A stretch of 64,000 bases of DNA from Micromonospora trifolii (GCF_022229005.1 NZ_JAKKFD010000021.1:149817-213816); one strand, 5' to 3'. Shown: positions 35,306 through 43,795, numbered from the stretch's first letter. The notes: generated by a model not told the origin, from the letters alone. Made by a program: numbers and translations.

Positions 35306-35683
35306 ATGGATGAGACGGTGTACGTGGGCAACGCGGGCGTCGACGGCGCCACCAACGCGGGTTGGCTGCTCGGGCACTTCGCGCCGTCGGGGGAGATCCG
35401 GCACAGCACCGACGTCGAGGTGAAGTGGGGCGTGCACCCGCCCGGGGAGGCCCGTTCGCGGTGGGCGACCGGCGAGGTGCGCACCACTCTGCTCGTACTC
35501 GTCGAGGGGTGTTTCCGGGTGGAGTTGCCGGACCGGACGGTACGGCTGGCCGTGCCGGGCGACTACGTGGTGTGGGCTCGTGGGGTCGACCACTCCTGGT
35601 TCGCCGAGCGCTCGTCGGTGGTGTTGACAGTGCGGTGGCCCTCGCTGCCGGGCTACCGCGCGGACCCGCCGGTGCTGCGCTGA
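35306..35683 (+). CDS. Cupin-like small protein
   Basis: A 125-residue beta-rich protein: EVKWGVHPPGEARSRW, LLVLVEGCFRVELPD and VPGDYVVWARGVDHSWFAE follow the two cupin motifs loosely. The usual H-x-H of cupin motif 1 is reduced, but D-H-S-W remains. It resembles AraC-like ligand-binding or small stress cupins. GGGGGAGGGG precedes the ATG. Role is unknown; it lies upstream of a cysteine dioxygenase on the same strand. Confidence 0.65.
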   Translation: MDETVYVGNAGVDGATNAGWLLGHFAPSGEIRHSTDVEVKWGVHPPGEARSRWATGEVRTTLLVLVEGCFRVELPDRTVRLAVPGDYVVWARGVDHSWFAERSSVVLTVRWPSLPGYRADPPVLR

Positions 35684-35728
35684 TTCACCCGTGCGGGTGA
35701 CCCGTGTCCCACCAGGCGGAATTACCTA

Positions 35729-35757
35729 CTAAACCTATAGGCTTTGCCGTCTAGAGT
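35729..35757 (+). promoter_or_regulatory. Promoter with 8-bp palindrome before cysteine dioxygenase
   Basis: TAGAGT at 35752-35757 is a likely -10 box. The palindrome CCTATAGG at 35734-35741 lies just upstream, between it and a possible -35 (CTAAAC), in an unusually AT-rich patch. A repressor binding here would block the promoter. Which regulator binds is unknown. Confidence 0.5.
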
Positions 35758-35795
35758 ACGAGAGCACCCCGCCGAACGACCCGCGAGGAACCGCC

Positions 35796-36251
35796 ATGAC
35801 GCACCACCGCCCGGAGCCCGACCTGCTCACCGTTGCCGCCGGGTGGGCCGACCCGGGCGGTTGGCCGGTCGCGCTGCGCTTCGATCCCGCCGAGCGCTGG
35901 TACGCCCGCCTCGCCGTCAGCGACGAGCACGAGGTGTGGGCGCTGAGCTGGCTGCCCGGGCAGGGCACCGACCTGCACGACCACGGCGGCTCCTCCGGAG
36001 CGTTCCGGGTGGTCAGCGGCGCGCTCACCGAGGAGACGGTCAGCGCCGGTCGACTGCGCCCCCGACTGCTGCCGGCCGGCACGGGCCGCCGCTTCGGCCC
36101 CCGGCACGTGCACCAGGTGACCAACCAGGGCTCGGCGCCGGCGGTCAGCGTGCACGTCTACCGGCCGGCGCTGCTGCGGATGACCCGCTATCACCTCCTC
36201 GACGGGCGGCTGCGGGTCGCCGAGGTCGCCGAGGCCGGCCGGTCCTGGTAG
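35796..36251 (+). CDS. Cysteine dioxygenase family protein
   Basis: A 151-residue single-domain cupin dioxygenase. Iron ligands are visible as DLHDHGGSSGAF (H-x-H) and RHVHQVTNQG (third His), the pattern of bacterial cysteine dioxygenase, which oxidises Cys to cysteine sulfinate. Its promoter region carries a CCTATAGG palindrome. A rhodanese-like gene follows 43 bases later, so both probably belong to a sulfur-handling operon. GAGGAACC is the ribosome site. Confidence 0.85.
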   Translation: MTHHRPEPDLLTVAAGWADPGGWPVALRFDPAERWYARLAVSDEHEVWALSWLPGQGTDLHDHGGSSGAFRVVSGALTEETVSAGRLRPRLLPAGTGRRFGPRHVHQVTNQGSAPAVSVHVYRPALLRMTRYHLLDGRLRVAEVAEAGRSW

Positions 36252-36294
36252 CCCGCGCGCACCGAGAACCCCTGTCACCGGAAGGAATCCGAGA

Positions 36295-36783
36295 ATGCAG
36301 ATAACCGCCGAGCACTGTCCCGCCCCCGTGCCGCCACCGGGCTCCCGGGGCATCGACGAGATCCTGGCCGCCGCGCGGACCCGGCTGCGCCGGCTGGACC
36401 CGGAGCGGGCCCACCTGGCGTACCGGAGCGGAGCGTTGCTGGTCGACATCCGCCCGGCCGCGCAGCGGGCCGCGCACGGCGTGGTGCCGGGCTCGCTCAT
36501 CGTCGAACGCAACGTGCTGGAGTGGCGCTTCGACCCCCGCTGCCCGGCCCGCCTGCCGCAGGCCGTCGACTACGACGTGCCGTTGGTGATCCTCTGCCAG
36601 GAGGGCTACACCTCGTCGCTGGCCGCCGCCGCGTTGCAGGACGTCGGCCTGCACCGGGCCACCGACGTGGTCGGTGGCTTCGCGGCCTGGCGGATCGCCG
36701 GCCTGCCGGCCCTCGGCCCGACCCCACTGCACCACCCCTCTCCCCTCGCGTCCCCGGTCAACGCCGGCTGGGCGCGCCACTGA
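36295..36783 (+). CDS. Rhodanese-like sulfurtransferase
   Basis: A 162-residue single rhodanese domain: [22 protein letters not shown] at the start of the fold and the active-site loop [11 protein letters not shown] with its catalytic Cys. The family passes sulfane sulfur to cyanide or protein acceptors. Following cysteine dioxygenase, it may process sulfur released from cysteine. The last 20 residues are Pro-rich and probably flexible. GGAAGGAATCC precedes ATG 36295. Confidence 0.85.
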   Translation: MQITAEHCPAPVPPPGSRGIDEILAAARTRLRRLDPERAHLAYRSGALLVDIRPAAQRAAHGVVPGSLIVERNVLEWRFDPRCPARLPQAVDYDVPLVILCQEGYTSSLAAAALQDVGLHRATDVVGGFAAWRIAGLPALGPTPLHHPSPLASPVNAGWARH

Positions 36784-36833
36784 CCGTCACGCCACACCCG
36801 GCGTGGCGGGCGTACCGCCACTCAGGAGGCACC

Positions 36834-37379
36834 ATGTCCGTCGTCGCCATCCCCACGCGCCGCCACCCCGGTGTGCGTCCGCCGGCCCGTCCGCGCACCG
36901 GCCCCACCCTGACCATCACCCTCGACCTCGTCCCCGGGCCGTTGAGCCCCCGGCTGGCCCGGCTGGTGCAGCTGCTCGGCGAGCTGGCCGAATCGGGGGA
37001 GGGTCAACTGCGTGCGGTGGAGGACGCCACGTCGGGGCCGCGACCGGCCCCGCGCCCCGCCGCCCCGCCCGCCGAGGCGGACCACGTCCGCATCCTGGCC
37101 GGCTCGCGGATGGTCCGCCAGGGCGACCGGGTCATCGCCCTGACCCGCATCGAGTACGAGCTGCTGCTGTTCCTGGCCGAGCGGCCCCGCCGGGTGTTCA
37201 CCCGCCTGCAACTGCTCTCCAGCGTCTGGGGTTACGAGCACGCGGTGGCCCGGACGGTGGACGTGCACGTCCGCCGGCTGCGCGCCAAGCTGGCCGGCTC
37301 GGAGGTGGTCACCACCGTCTACGGCGTCGGTTACCGACTGGCCGACGAGGCCCCGATCAGCGTGGATCACAGCAGCTGA
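36834..37379 (+). CDS. OmpR-type winged-helix regulator without receiver domain, paralogue 1
   Basis: A 181-residue protein. The C-terminal 95 residues are a trans_reg_C winged helix ([26 protein letters not shown], then [14 protein letters not shown]). The N-terminal half has a weak hydrophobic strand ([24 protein letters not shown]) and no receiver aspartate, so it is not a classical response regulator. It is 55 percent or more alike in its DNA-binding half to the gene 250 bases downstream. AGGAGGC gives the start. Confidence 0.8.
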   Translation: MSVVAIPTRRHPGVRPPARPRTGPTLTITLDLVPGPLSPRLARLVQLLGELAESGEGQLRAVEDATSGPRPAPRPAAPPAEADHVRILAGSRMVRQGDRVIALTRIEYELLLFLAERPRRVFTRLQLLSSVWGYEHAVARTVDVHVRRLRAKLAGSEVVTTVYGVGYRLADEAPISVDHSS

Positions 37380-37626
37380 GCCCTGGTCCGGCGGCGATGT
37401 GACCGCCTGGTGAACCGGTCGGGGACCCCCGTAACGGGGCATCTCGACGACTCTGCTGTAATCATCAGGCCTCGTACGCAGAGCGAGCATCTGGCTCCGA
37501 TGTGTTCGTCAATTGTCACATTCATGCAACGCAGCCGCCTCTTGACCCTCGCCCAGGCGCCGGGAAGCATCGATGAAGCGGCGTCCCGGGCCGTGGGGAG
37601 ATACCCGGACCAGCCCAAGGAGGACC

Positions 37627-38232
37627 ATGTCGGTCAGCCCCGCCTCGTCGCGCGCCGGATGGCATACGTCCCAACCCGCGGTGCCCGGGCGACCTCCCGG
37701 CGGGCAGCGTCGCCCGGCGAACACCGCCGCGCCCGTGCTCACCGTGACGCTGTCCATCCCGCTCGCCTGTGAGGAGTCGCTGACCCCGGCGGCACGTCGG
37801 CTGTTGGAGGCCGCTCGCGAGATGCTGGAGCGGGGCGAAGGCGTGATCATCGGCTCGGTTCCGGCCGAACGCCGCCCCGACCAGACGCCCGCCAGCCGGT
37901 CGCCGGCCCGCCCGATCAGCCCGACCATTCCCGCCCTGCACATCCTCGCCTCGTCGCGCTCGGTGCTGCGCGACGAGGAGCCGCTGCCGCTGACCCGGCT
38001 GGAGTTCGACCTGCTCCTGCACCTGGTCGCCCACCCGCGCCGGGTGTTCACCCGGCTGCAACTGCTCAACGCCGTCTGGGGCTACGAGCACGCCGGCGTA
38101 CGCACCGTCGACGTGCACGTGCGTCGACTGCGCGGCAAGGTCGGCGTGGACGTCCCGCTGGTCACCACCGTCTACGGCGTGGGCTACCGACTGGCCGACG
38201 ACGCCCGGGTGACCATCGACCGCAGCGGCTGA
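37627..38232 (+). CDS. OmpR-type winged-helix regulator without receiver domain, paralogue 2
   Basis: A 201-residue paralogue of the previous gene. It shares the N-terminal pattern [30 protein letters not shown] and a nearly identical winged helix ([32 protein letters not shown]). It also lacks a phosphorylation site. Start is set by AAGGAGGACC. The 247-base space ahead of it (37380-37626) holds no gene; it is AT-richer around 37500 (CAATTGTCACATTCATG) and probably contains its promoter. The pair likely arose by local duplication. Confidence 0.8.
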   Translation: MSVSPASSRAGWHTSQPAVPGRPPGGQRRPANTAAPVLTVTLSIPLACEESLTPAARRLLEAAREMLERGEGVIIGSVPAERRPDQTPASRSPARPISPTIPALHILASSRSVLRDEEPLPLTRLEFDLLLHLVAHPRRVFTRLQLLNAVWGYEHAGVRTVDVHVRRLRGKVGVDVPLVTTVYGVGYRLADDARVTIDRSG

Positions 38233-38261
38233 CCGGCGGCACCGACGTACCCGGCGCGGGG

Positions 38262-38267
38262 CAGGAT
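38262..38267 (+). promoter_or_regulatory. -10-like CAGGAT before the uridine-kinase-like gene
   Basis: CAGGAT ends 6 bases before GTG 38274. It differs from TANNNT in the first base, so confidence is modest. Confidence 0.35.
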
Positions 38268-38273
38268 GGTCCG

Positions 38274-38936
38274 GTGCGCATCCGCCCCATCTCGCCCGAC
38301 CTGCTCGTCACCGAGCTGACCGCCCGGCTGGCCGACGCGGCGACCCGTGCCGCCAGCGCCGCCGCCGGGCCCGCGCGGCTGCGGGTGGCAGTGGACGGCG
38401 CCCCCGCCGCCGGCGCCGACGACCTGGCCGCGGCGCTGGTCGACCCGCTGCGCGCCCAGGGCCACCCGGTGCTGCACGTCCGCGCCACCGACTTCCTCCG
38501 CCCCGCGTCGCTGCGCTTCGAGTTGGGGCGCACCAACCCGGACTCCTTCTACGAGGCCTGGGTCGACGAGGCCGGGCTGCACCGGGAGGTGCTCGACCCG
38601 GCCGGTCCCGGCGGCAGCGGCCGGCTGCTCCCGTCGCTGTGGGACGCCGACGCCGACCGGGCCAGCCGCGCCCGCTACGTCGACCTGGCACCCGGCGGCG
38701 TCGTCCTGGTCAGCGGCTCGCTGCTGCTCGGCGGCGGCCTGCCCTTCGACGTGACAGTCCACCTGGAGCTGTCCCCGGCAGCGCTGCGCCGGCGCACCGA
38801 GCCGGCCCAGCAGTGGGCGCTGCCGGCCTTCGACAGGTACGCCGAGGAGGTCGTTCCGGCGAGCTTCGCCGACGTCGTGGTACGCGCCGACGACCCCCGC
38901 CGACCGGCGCTCGTCGAGCCCGGCGGCAACGACTGA
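38274..38936 (+). CDS. Uridine-kinase-like protein with lost Walker A
   Basis: A 220-residue protein aligned to the uridine kinase-like P-loop family (LRVAVDGAPAAGADDLAAAL at the P-loop, then HVRATDFLRPASLRFELGR and RYVDLAPGGVVLVSGS). The P-loop G-x4-G-K-S/T is replaced by G-A-P-A-A-G-A-D-D, with no lysine, so ATP hydrolysis is doubtful. It may be an inactive paralogue with a binding role. Start GTG lies after a CAGGAT box, leaderless. Confidence 0.7.
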   Translation: MRIRPISPDLLVTELTARLADAATRAASAAAGPARLRVAVDGAPAAGADDLAAALVDPLRAQGHPVLHVRATDFLRPASLRFELGRTNPDSFYEAWVDEAGLHREVLDPAGPGGSGRLLPSLWDADADRASRARYVDLAPGGVVLVSGSLLLGGGLPFDVTVHLELSPAALRRRTEPAQQWALPAFDRYAEEVVPASFADVVVRADDPRRPALVEPGGND

Positions 38937-39100
38937 CAACAACCGAGAATTTGTCGGTTTGCACGGTGGATCCGGCGGGTACTCGCCCGGCTCACAGAGC
39001 GCGGGTGACCGCCCGCGCACCGAACGCGACAGTGACCGGGGCCCCACGCCGCCGGCACCCGGTTCACCTTGAGCCACAGGCCCAGGAAAGGCAGGCAGCG

Positions 39101-39499
39101 ATGCTCGTCCACGACACGGTCGGTACGACCCGGTCCCAGACGGAGATCGATCAGATCCGACAGTCGCTCCAGGCGCGCTACGACGAGCTGACCTCGGAGT
39201 ACGACCAGGCGGTGCTCCAGAGCCAGGTTCTGCGGCTGGTGGAGGTCGGCGACACCGCCGGCGACGACCAGGCCGACAGCGGCACCAAGACGGCCGAGCG
39301 GGACACCGCCCAGTCCCTGTTGCGCACCATCCTGGACCGCCGCGCCCAGTACGAGCACGCCCTCGGCCGGCTCGAAGAGGGCACCTACGGTTGGTGCGAG
39401 GGCTGCTCGGCGGCGATCCCGGTGGAGCGGTTGGAGATCTTCCCGGCGGCCACCACCTGTGTGACGTGCAAGCAGACGCGCGAGCGGCGGGCGGCCTGA
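39101..39499 (+). CDS. TraR/DksA-type zinc-finger protein
   Basis: A 132-residue protein. A helical N-terminal coiled-coil-like hairpin (TEIDQIRQSLQARYDELTSE) leads to a C4 zinc finger, WCEGCSAAIPVERLEIFP followed by TCVTCK, typical of DksA/TraR. Such proteins bind the RNA polymerase secondary channel to change transcription, often in starvation. The D-x-x-D acidic tip of DksA is not obvious. AGGAAAGG precedes ATG 39101. Confidence 0.85.
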   Translation: MLVHDTVGTTRSQTEIDQIRQSLQARYDELTSEYDQAVLQSQVLRLVEVGDTAGDDQADSGTKTAERDTAQSLLRTILDRRAQYEHALGRLEEGTYGWCEGCSAAIPVERLEIFPAATTCVTCKQTRERRAA

Positions 39500-39547
39500 G
39501 CCACTCCAGCAGTTGCCGGTCGGTCCGCGACGCGATGGACTTCCACA

Positions 39548-40420
39548 ATGGGTGAGATCCTCGTGGGCACCGCGTCCTGGACCGACCGCACTCTGCTGGA
39601 CTCGGGGTGGTACCCGCAGACCGCCGACACCCCGGAGAAGCGGCTGGCCTACTACGCCCGGCAGTTCCCGCTGGTCGAGGTGGACGCCACCTACTACTCG
39701 CCGCCCGCCGAGGCGACCGCGCGGCTGTGGGCCGAGCGCACCCCGGCCGGCTTCACCTTCAACATCAAGGCGTTCAGCCTGCTGACCGGGCACCCCACCC
39801 GGGTCAGCGCGCTCTACAAGGACCTGCGCCCGGAGACCGACAAGAAGAACGTCTACCCCGACGACCTGCCCGCGCAGTCGTACGAGGAGGTGTGGACGCG
39901 GTTCCTGTCCGCGCTGGACCCGCTGGTCGAGGCCGGCAAGCTGGGCGCGCTGCTGTTCCAGTTCCCACCCTGGTTCACCATCAAGCGGGCCAACAAGCAG
40001 TACCTGCTGGAGGTGGCGAAGCGCTGCGCGCCGCTGCGCCCGGTGTACGAGTTCCGGCACGCCTCCTGGTTCGACGGCGACAACGCCGACGAGACCCTGG
40101 CCTTCCTGCGCGAGCACAAACTGCCCTACGTCTGCGTGGACATGCCGCAGGGCCACCGCTCGTCGCTGCCCCCGGTGCTGGCCGCCACGGCGGACCTCGC
40201 GGTCGTGCGCTTCCACGGACACAGCGACAAGTGGACCAGCAAGGACATCCACGAGAAGTTCGGCTACCACTACTCCAAGCGGGAGTTGGCCGACTGGGCG
40301 CCGAAGCTGCGCGAGCTGGCCGACGAAGCGGGGCAGACCCACGTGCTCATGAACAACTGCTACCGCGACTACGCGCAGACCAACGCGAAGACCCTCGCGG
40401 GTCTCCTCGACGCCGGCTGA
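39548..40420 (+). CDS. DUF72 protein (first of two)
   Basis: A 290-residue DUF72 TIM-barrel-like protein: ILVGTASWTDRTLLDSGWYP at the N-terminus, VDATYYSPP, FTFNIKAF, PVYEFRHASWF and RFHGHSDKW. Residues such as E in YEFRHASW are conserved in the family. Biochemical function is unknown. A second DUF72 protein on the opposite strand (41182) is more divergent, so they are probably not recent duplicates. Confidence 0.85.
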   Translation: MGEILVGTASWTDRTLLDSGWYPQTADTPEKRLAYYARQFPLVEVDATYYSPPAEATARLWAERTPAGFTFNIKAFSLLTGHPTRVSALYKDLRPETDKKNVYPDDLPAQSYEEVWTRFLSALDPLVEAGKLGALLFQFPPWFTIKRANKQYLLEVAKRCAPLRPVYEFRHASWFDGDNADETLAFLREHKLPYVCVDMPQGHRSSLPPVLAATADLAVVRFHGHSDKWTSKDIHEKFGYHYSKRELADWAPKLRELADEAGQTHVLMNNCYRDYAQTNAKTLAGLLDAG

Positions 40421-40532
40421 CCTCACCCGATCCGGGTGGGGCCGCCTCACCCGCCCTCCGGGAAGGGTGGACGCGGTGGGTTCGGCCGCCCCGTGGACGG
40501 CCGACGCCGGAGACGACACGGAGGTGACGGGG

Positions 40533-40718
40533 ATGACGGTTCGAGTGGTGACGGATCGACGGCGTGGTGCCGTACTGCACGTGGTCGGCACTGCCGACAA
40601 CGCCCGGCGGGCTCCGCAGGGCAGCCCGGTGCGCGCCAGAGGTGGCCCGGTGGGGCCGCCGCGCCGCGCCGACGACCGACGGTGGGACGTCACGGAACGG
40701 GGGTCGACCGATGGCTGA
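40533..40718 (+). CDS. Possible 61-residue protein coupled to the DUF2267 gene
   Basis: ATG 40533 has a strong GGAGGTG site seven bases upstream. Its TGA overlaps the DUF2267 ATG in the pattern ATGGCTGA. The protein starts MTVRVVTDRRRGAVLHVVG and becomes Arg/Gly-rich. No family recognised. It may be a real small gene or just a leader frame. Confidence 0.4.
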   Translation: MTVRVVTDRRRGAVLHVVGTADNARRAPQGSPVRARGGPVGPPRRADDRRWDVTERGSTDG

Positions 40719-41139
40719 CTCGATGATCTCAGCGTTCGAGTCCTCGCTGGACAAGACGAACCTCATTCTCAAGGACATCGAGAACGCCTACGGCTGGCCG
40801 AAGGATCGGCGCAACCAGTCCTACGCGGCCCTGCGCACTGTGCTGCACCTGCTGCGCGACCGGCTGCCGGTGGACGAGAGCGTGGAGTTCGCCCAGCAGT
40901 TGCCGGTGCTGGTGCGGGGCATCTACTTCGACGGCTGGGTGCCGTCCGACGTGCCGATCAAGCTCAACCGTGACGACTTCCTCTACGAGGTCCGGCAGGG
41001 CTTCCCGTACGACGCGGAGGGTGGTCCGGAGCGGGTGACGCAGGTGGTGCTGGACACGCTGCGCCGCCACGTCACCCAGGGTGAGTGGCAGGACGTGAAG
41101 GACACCATGCCGAAGGACCTCGCGACGATGATGCCGTGA
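40711..41139 (+). CDS. DUF2267 protein (second)
   Basis: A 142-residue helical protein of the DUF2267 type: YAALRTVLHLLRDRLPVDESVEFAQQLPVLVRG and a second half, DTLRRHVTQGEWQDVKDTMP. It is only distantly like the DUF2267 protein at 8201-8587. Function is unknown. A strong upstream hairpin is absent; a terminator hairpin follows at 41154. It begins inside a short upstream frame. Confidence 0.8.
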   Translation: MADSMISAFESSLDKTNLILKDIENAYGWPKDRRNQSYAALRTVLHLLRDRLPVDESVEFAQQLPVLVRGIYFDGWVPSDVPIKLNRDDFLYEVRQGFPYDAEGGPERVTQVVLDTLRRHVTQGEWQDVKDTMPKDLATMMP

Positions 41140-41153
41140 CGGCCTGACGCCGC

Positions 41154-41183
41154 GAGCCCGTCCGACAGTTGTCGGGCGGGCTC
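41154..41183. terminator. Hairpin between DUF2267 and DUF72 genes
   Basis: A 14-bp stem with one wobble pair (GAGCCCG at left, CGGGCTC at right) and a 2-base loop lies between convergent stops, overlapping the DUF72 stop codon. Confidence 0.7.
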
Positions 41184-41958
41184 AGTCGTCGGCGGCCTCG
41201 GCGGTGGTGGGCACCCGCGACACCGGGTGTCCGGCCTGCCGGGCCAGCGCGGCGAACGCCAGAGCGTCCACGATCGCGGCGCCGCCCGGATCGTTGTTGA
41301 AGTAGACGTACGTCGGCTCGTCCGCGCCGAAGGCGTCGGTCAGCCGACCCACCCAGGACCGCAGCGCGGCCCGACCGTAGCGGGGCCAGGGCCGCGCCCG
41401 CCCCTCGTGCAGCCGCAGGTAGCCGAAGTCGGTGGTGCGCCAGCGGGGAGCGACCGGGCGCCCGAGTCGGTCCGCCCAGACCAGCGCGGCCCGACGCCGT
41501 TCCAGCACCGCCCGGGTGGCGTCGGTCCACCAGGAGGGGTGCCGGGGTTCGACCGCGACCCGCACCTGCGCCGGGAACAGCCGCAGCGTCGCGTCCAGCG
41601 CCTCGACGTCCGCCCGCAGGTTCGGTGGCAGTTGCAGCAGCACCGGGCCGAGCCGGTCACCGAGCGCCGTGGCGCGGCCGAGGAACCGGGCCACCGGCTC
41701 CTCCGGGTCACGCAGCCGCTTGATGTGGGTGAGGTAGCGGCTCATCTTCACCGCCACGCAGAAGTCCGCCGGGGTGCGCGCCCGCCAGGCGGCGAAGGTG
41801 TCCCGTCCGGGCAGCCGGTAGAAGGCGTTGTTGACCTCCACCGTGGCGAATCCGGCCGCGAAGTGCTCCAGCCAGAGCCGCTGCGGCAGCCGCTGCGGAT
41901 AGAAGCGGCCGCGCCAGTCCCGGTACTGCCAGCCGGACGTGCCCACCAGGATCACCAC
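41182..41958 (-). CDS. DUF72 protein (second)
   Basis: A 258-residue DUF72 protein: ILVGTSGWQYRDWRGRFYP, VEVNNAFYRLP, FCVAVKMSRYLTHIKRL, VRVAVEPRHPSWW, and WVGRLTDAFGADEPTYVYFNNDP near the end. Start is GTG 41958 (or 41955); upstream in-frame sequence lacks the family opening. Residues V-E-P-R-H-x-S-W are the family hallmark. Function is unknown. Confidence 0.82.
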   Translation of the reverse strand: MVILVGTSGWQYRDWRGRFYPQRLPQRLWLEHFAAGFATVEVNNAFYRLPGRDTFAAWRARTPADFCVAVKMSRYLTHIKRLRDPEEPVARFLGRATALGDRLGPVLLQLPPNLRADVEALDATLRLFPAQVRVAVEPRHPSWWTDATRAVLERRRAALVWADRLGRPVAPRWRTTDFGYLRLHEGRARPWPRYGRAALRSWVGRLTDAFGADEPTYVYFNNDPGGAAIVDALAFAALARQAGHPVSRVPTTAEAADD

Positions 41959-42112
41959 CCCATCCTGGCACTCTCCGCCGCCGCTCGCGAACTGCTCGTG
42001 TCGCCCCGGTTCGGCGTCTACGGTGAGGGTTAGAGAAGATCGCGCGTGGGGTACCACCCGCAGCATGACGGACCCCGGCGTACGGCGGGGCGGCACACCC
42101 GAGGGAGTACCG

Positions 42113-42418
42113 ATGGCACTCAACGATGACGACATGCAGACCACCGGCGGCGGCGGCGCGGAGGGTCCGGCCGACGGCGGCGCGACCCCCGGTCAGCACG
42201 ACGGTGGCGCCGATGGCGGCGCGGAAGGCCCCGCCGACGGCGGTGCCACCCCGGGTCAGCACGACGGTGGCGCTGACGGCAGCGCGGAAGGCCCCGCCGA
42301 CGGCGGTGCCACCCCGGGTCAGCACGACGGTGGCGCCGATGGCGGCGCGGAAGGCCCCGCCGACGGTGGCGCCACCCCGGGCCAGCAGGACGGTGGCGCT
42401 GACGGCAGCGCCCGGTAG
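42113..42418 (+). CDS. Low-complexity protein of four 21-residue repeats
   Basis: A 101-residue acidic, Gly/Asp-rich protein. A 15-residue head (MALNDDDMQTTGGGG) is followed by four tandem 21-residue units (residues 16-99) of the form AEGPADGGATPGQ-H-DGGADG-G/S. The last unit has Gln in place of the single His. The DNA repeats with 63-base period are nearly identical, including silent sites, so expansion looks recent. GAGGGAGTACC precedes the ATG. It lies 9 bases before an oxygenase gene on the same strand. It is probably disordered; function unknown. Confidence 0.75.
   Translation: MALNDDDMQTTGGGGAEGPADGGATPGQHDGGADGGAEGPADGGATPGQHDGGADGSAEGPADGGATPGQHDGGADGGAEGPADGGATPGQQDGGADGSAR
42158..42409 (+). 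repeat. 63-bp tandem repeat within the repeat protein
   Basis: Four units of 63 bases encode residues 16-99. Units two and three are virtually identical apart from the final glycine/serine codon and a silent change. Confidence 0.85.
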
Positions 42419-42427
42419 CGGCACGCC

Positions 42428-43705
42428 ATGACCTACCTCGACCCGCCGGGCGGCCACGACGGCCGCCCGGCGGTTCCGTCCGCCGAGGCCACCGCGGCGC
42501 TGGCCCGCTGCGTCTCGGTCGAACCGGCCAAGTTCGCCGCCGCGCACTGGGGGCACACCCCGCTGCTGTCCCGCGCCGCCGAACTGCCCGACCCGGCCGG
42601 CTTCACCGACCTGCTCAGCCCCGCCGACGCCGACGAGCTGCTGAGCCGGCGCGGTCTGCGTACCCCGTTCCTGCGCGTCGCCAGGGACGGCCAGTTGGTC
42701 GCGGCGTCGCGCTGGACCGGCGGCGGCGGCGCGGGCGCCGAGATCGGCGACCAGGTGCTCGACGAGCGGGTCCTGGAGCAGTACGCGGCGGGGGCCACCC
42801 TGGTGTTGCAGGGTCTGCACCGGATCTGGCCGCCGCTCGTCGACTTCGCCCGCGACCTGGGCCTCGCGCTCAACCAGCCGTTGCAGATCAACGCCTACCT
42901 GACCCCGGCCGGCAGCCAGGGCTTCGCCACCCACTACGACACCCACGACGTGTTCGTGCTCCAGGTCGACGGCCGCAAGCACTGGCGGATCCACCCACCG
43001 GTGCTGCCCGACCCGCTGGAGAAGCAGCCGTGGGGTGGGCGCGCCGACGAGGTCGGTGCCACCGCGCAGGGTCCGGCCGCGTTGGACGTGGTGCTCGCCC
43101 CCGGCGACGCCCTCTACCTGCCCCGGGGGTGGCTGCACAGCGCGCAGGCACAGGACGCCAGCTCGCTGCACCTGACAGTGGGCATCCGCGCGCTCACCCG
43201 CTACGCCCTGGTCGAGGAGCTGTTGGCGCTGGCCGCCGAGGATCAGCGGTTGCGGGCCAGCCTGCCGTTCGGCACCGACGTCGCCGACCCGGACGCCATC
43301 GAACCGGAGCTGACCGAGACCGTGGAGGCGTTGCGGGACTGGCTGCTGCGCGCCGACCCGGGCGCCGTCGCCGCGCGACTGCGGCAGCGGGCCTGGCCGG
43401 CCGCTCGCCCGGCGCCGATCCGACCGCTCGCCCAGGCCGACGCGCTGGCCACCCTGGACGCCGACTCCCGGGTCACAGTGCGGCCCGGCCTGCGCTGGCA
43501 GTTGGTGCCGCACGACGCGGACACTGTGGCGCTGCGGCTCTTCGACCGCACCATCACCCTGCCGGGGAGCTGCGAGCCGGCCGCCCGTGCAATGCTCGAC
43601 GGCACTGTCACCCGGGTCGGCGACCTGCCGGGGCTGCCCGACGACGCCGACCGGGTCACCCTGGCCCGCCGGCTGCTCCGCGAGGCCGTGCTCGTCCCGG
43701 CCTGA
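42428..43705 (+). CDS. Cupin_4 / JmjC-type 2-oxoglutarate oxygenase
   Basis: A 425-residue cupin_4 protein, the group that includes the ribosomal oxygenases YcfD/RoxA and MINA53. Iron ligands appear as THYDTHDVFVLQ (H-x-D) near residue 173 and the downstream His in LPRGWLHSAQA near 235. The 2-oxoglutarate Lys/Arg region is G-R-K-H-W-R. A C-terminal winged-helix-like domain (about 300-425) follows, as in RoxA. Known members hydroxylate Arg or His in ribosomal proteins. Its start is 9 bases after the repeat protein, so they are one transcription unit. Confidence 0.85.
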   Translation: MTYLDPPGGHDGRPAVPSAEATAALARCVSVEPAKFAAAHWGHTPLLSRAAELPDPAGFTDLLSPADADELLSRRGLRTPFLRVARDGQLVAASRWTGGGGAGAEIGDQVLDERVLEQYAAGATLVLQGLHRIWPPLVDFARDLGLALNQPLQINAYLTPAGSQGFATHYDTHDVFVLQVDGRKHWRIHPPVLPDPLEKQPWGGRADEVGATAQGPAALDVVLAPGDALYLPRGWLHSAQAQDASSLHLTVGIRALTRYALVEELLALAAEDQRLRASLPFGTDVADPDAIEPELTETVEALRDWLLRADPGAVAARLRQRAWPAARPAPIRPLAQADALATLDADSRVTVRPGLRWQLVPHDADTVALRLFDRTITLPGSCEPAARAMLDGTVTRVGDLPGLPDDADRVTLARRLLREAVLVPA

Positions 43706-43718
43706 GCCCGGTCGGCGC

Positions 43719-43795
43719 TGATCGACTCGGTTTTCAGGAAGCCGCGGTGTCCGCGAGGCCGGGAACGCGCGGTTTCCAGGAAGCCGAGTCGATCA
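43719..43795. repeat. Inverted-repeat element, family 1, copy B
   Basis: TGATCGACTCGG at 43719-43730 is inverted at 43784-43795, with imperfect inner pairing around GGAA/TTCC. It matches copy A at 31777-31857 in ends and length. Confidence 0.75.
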
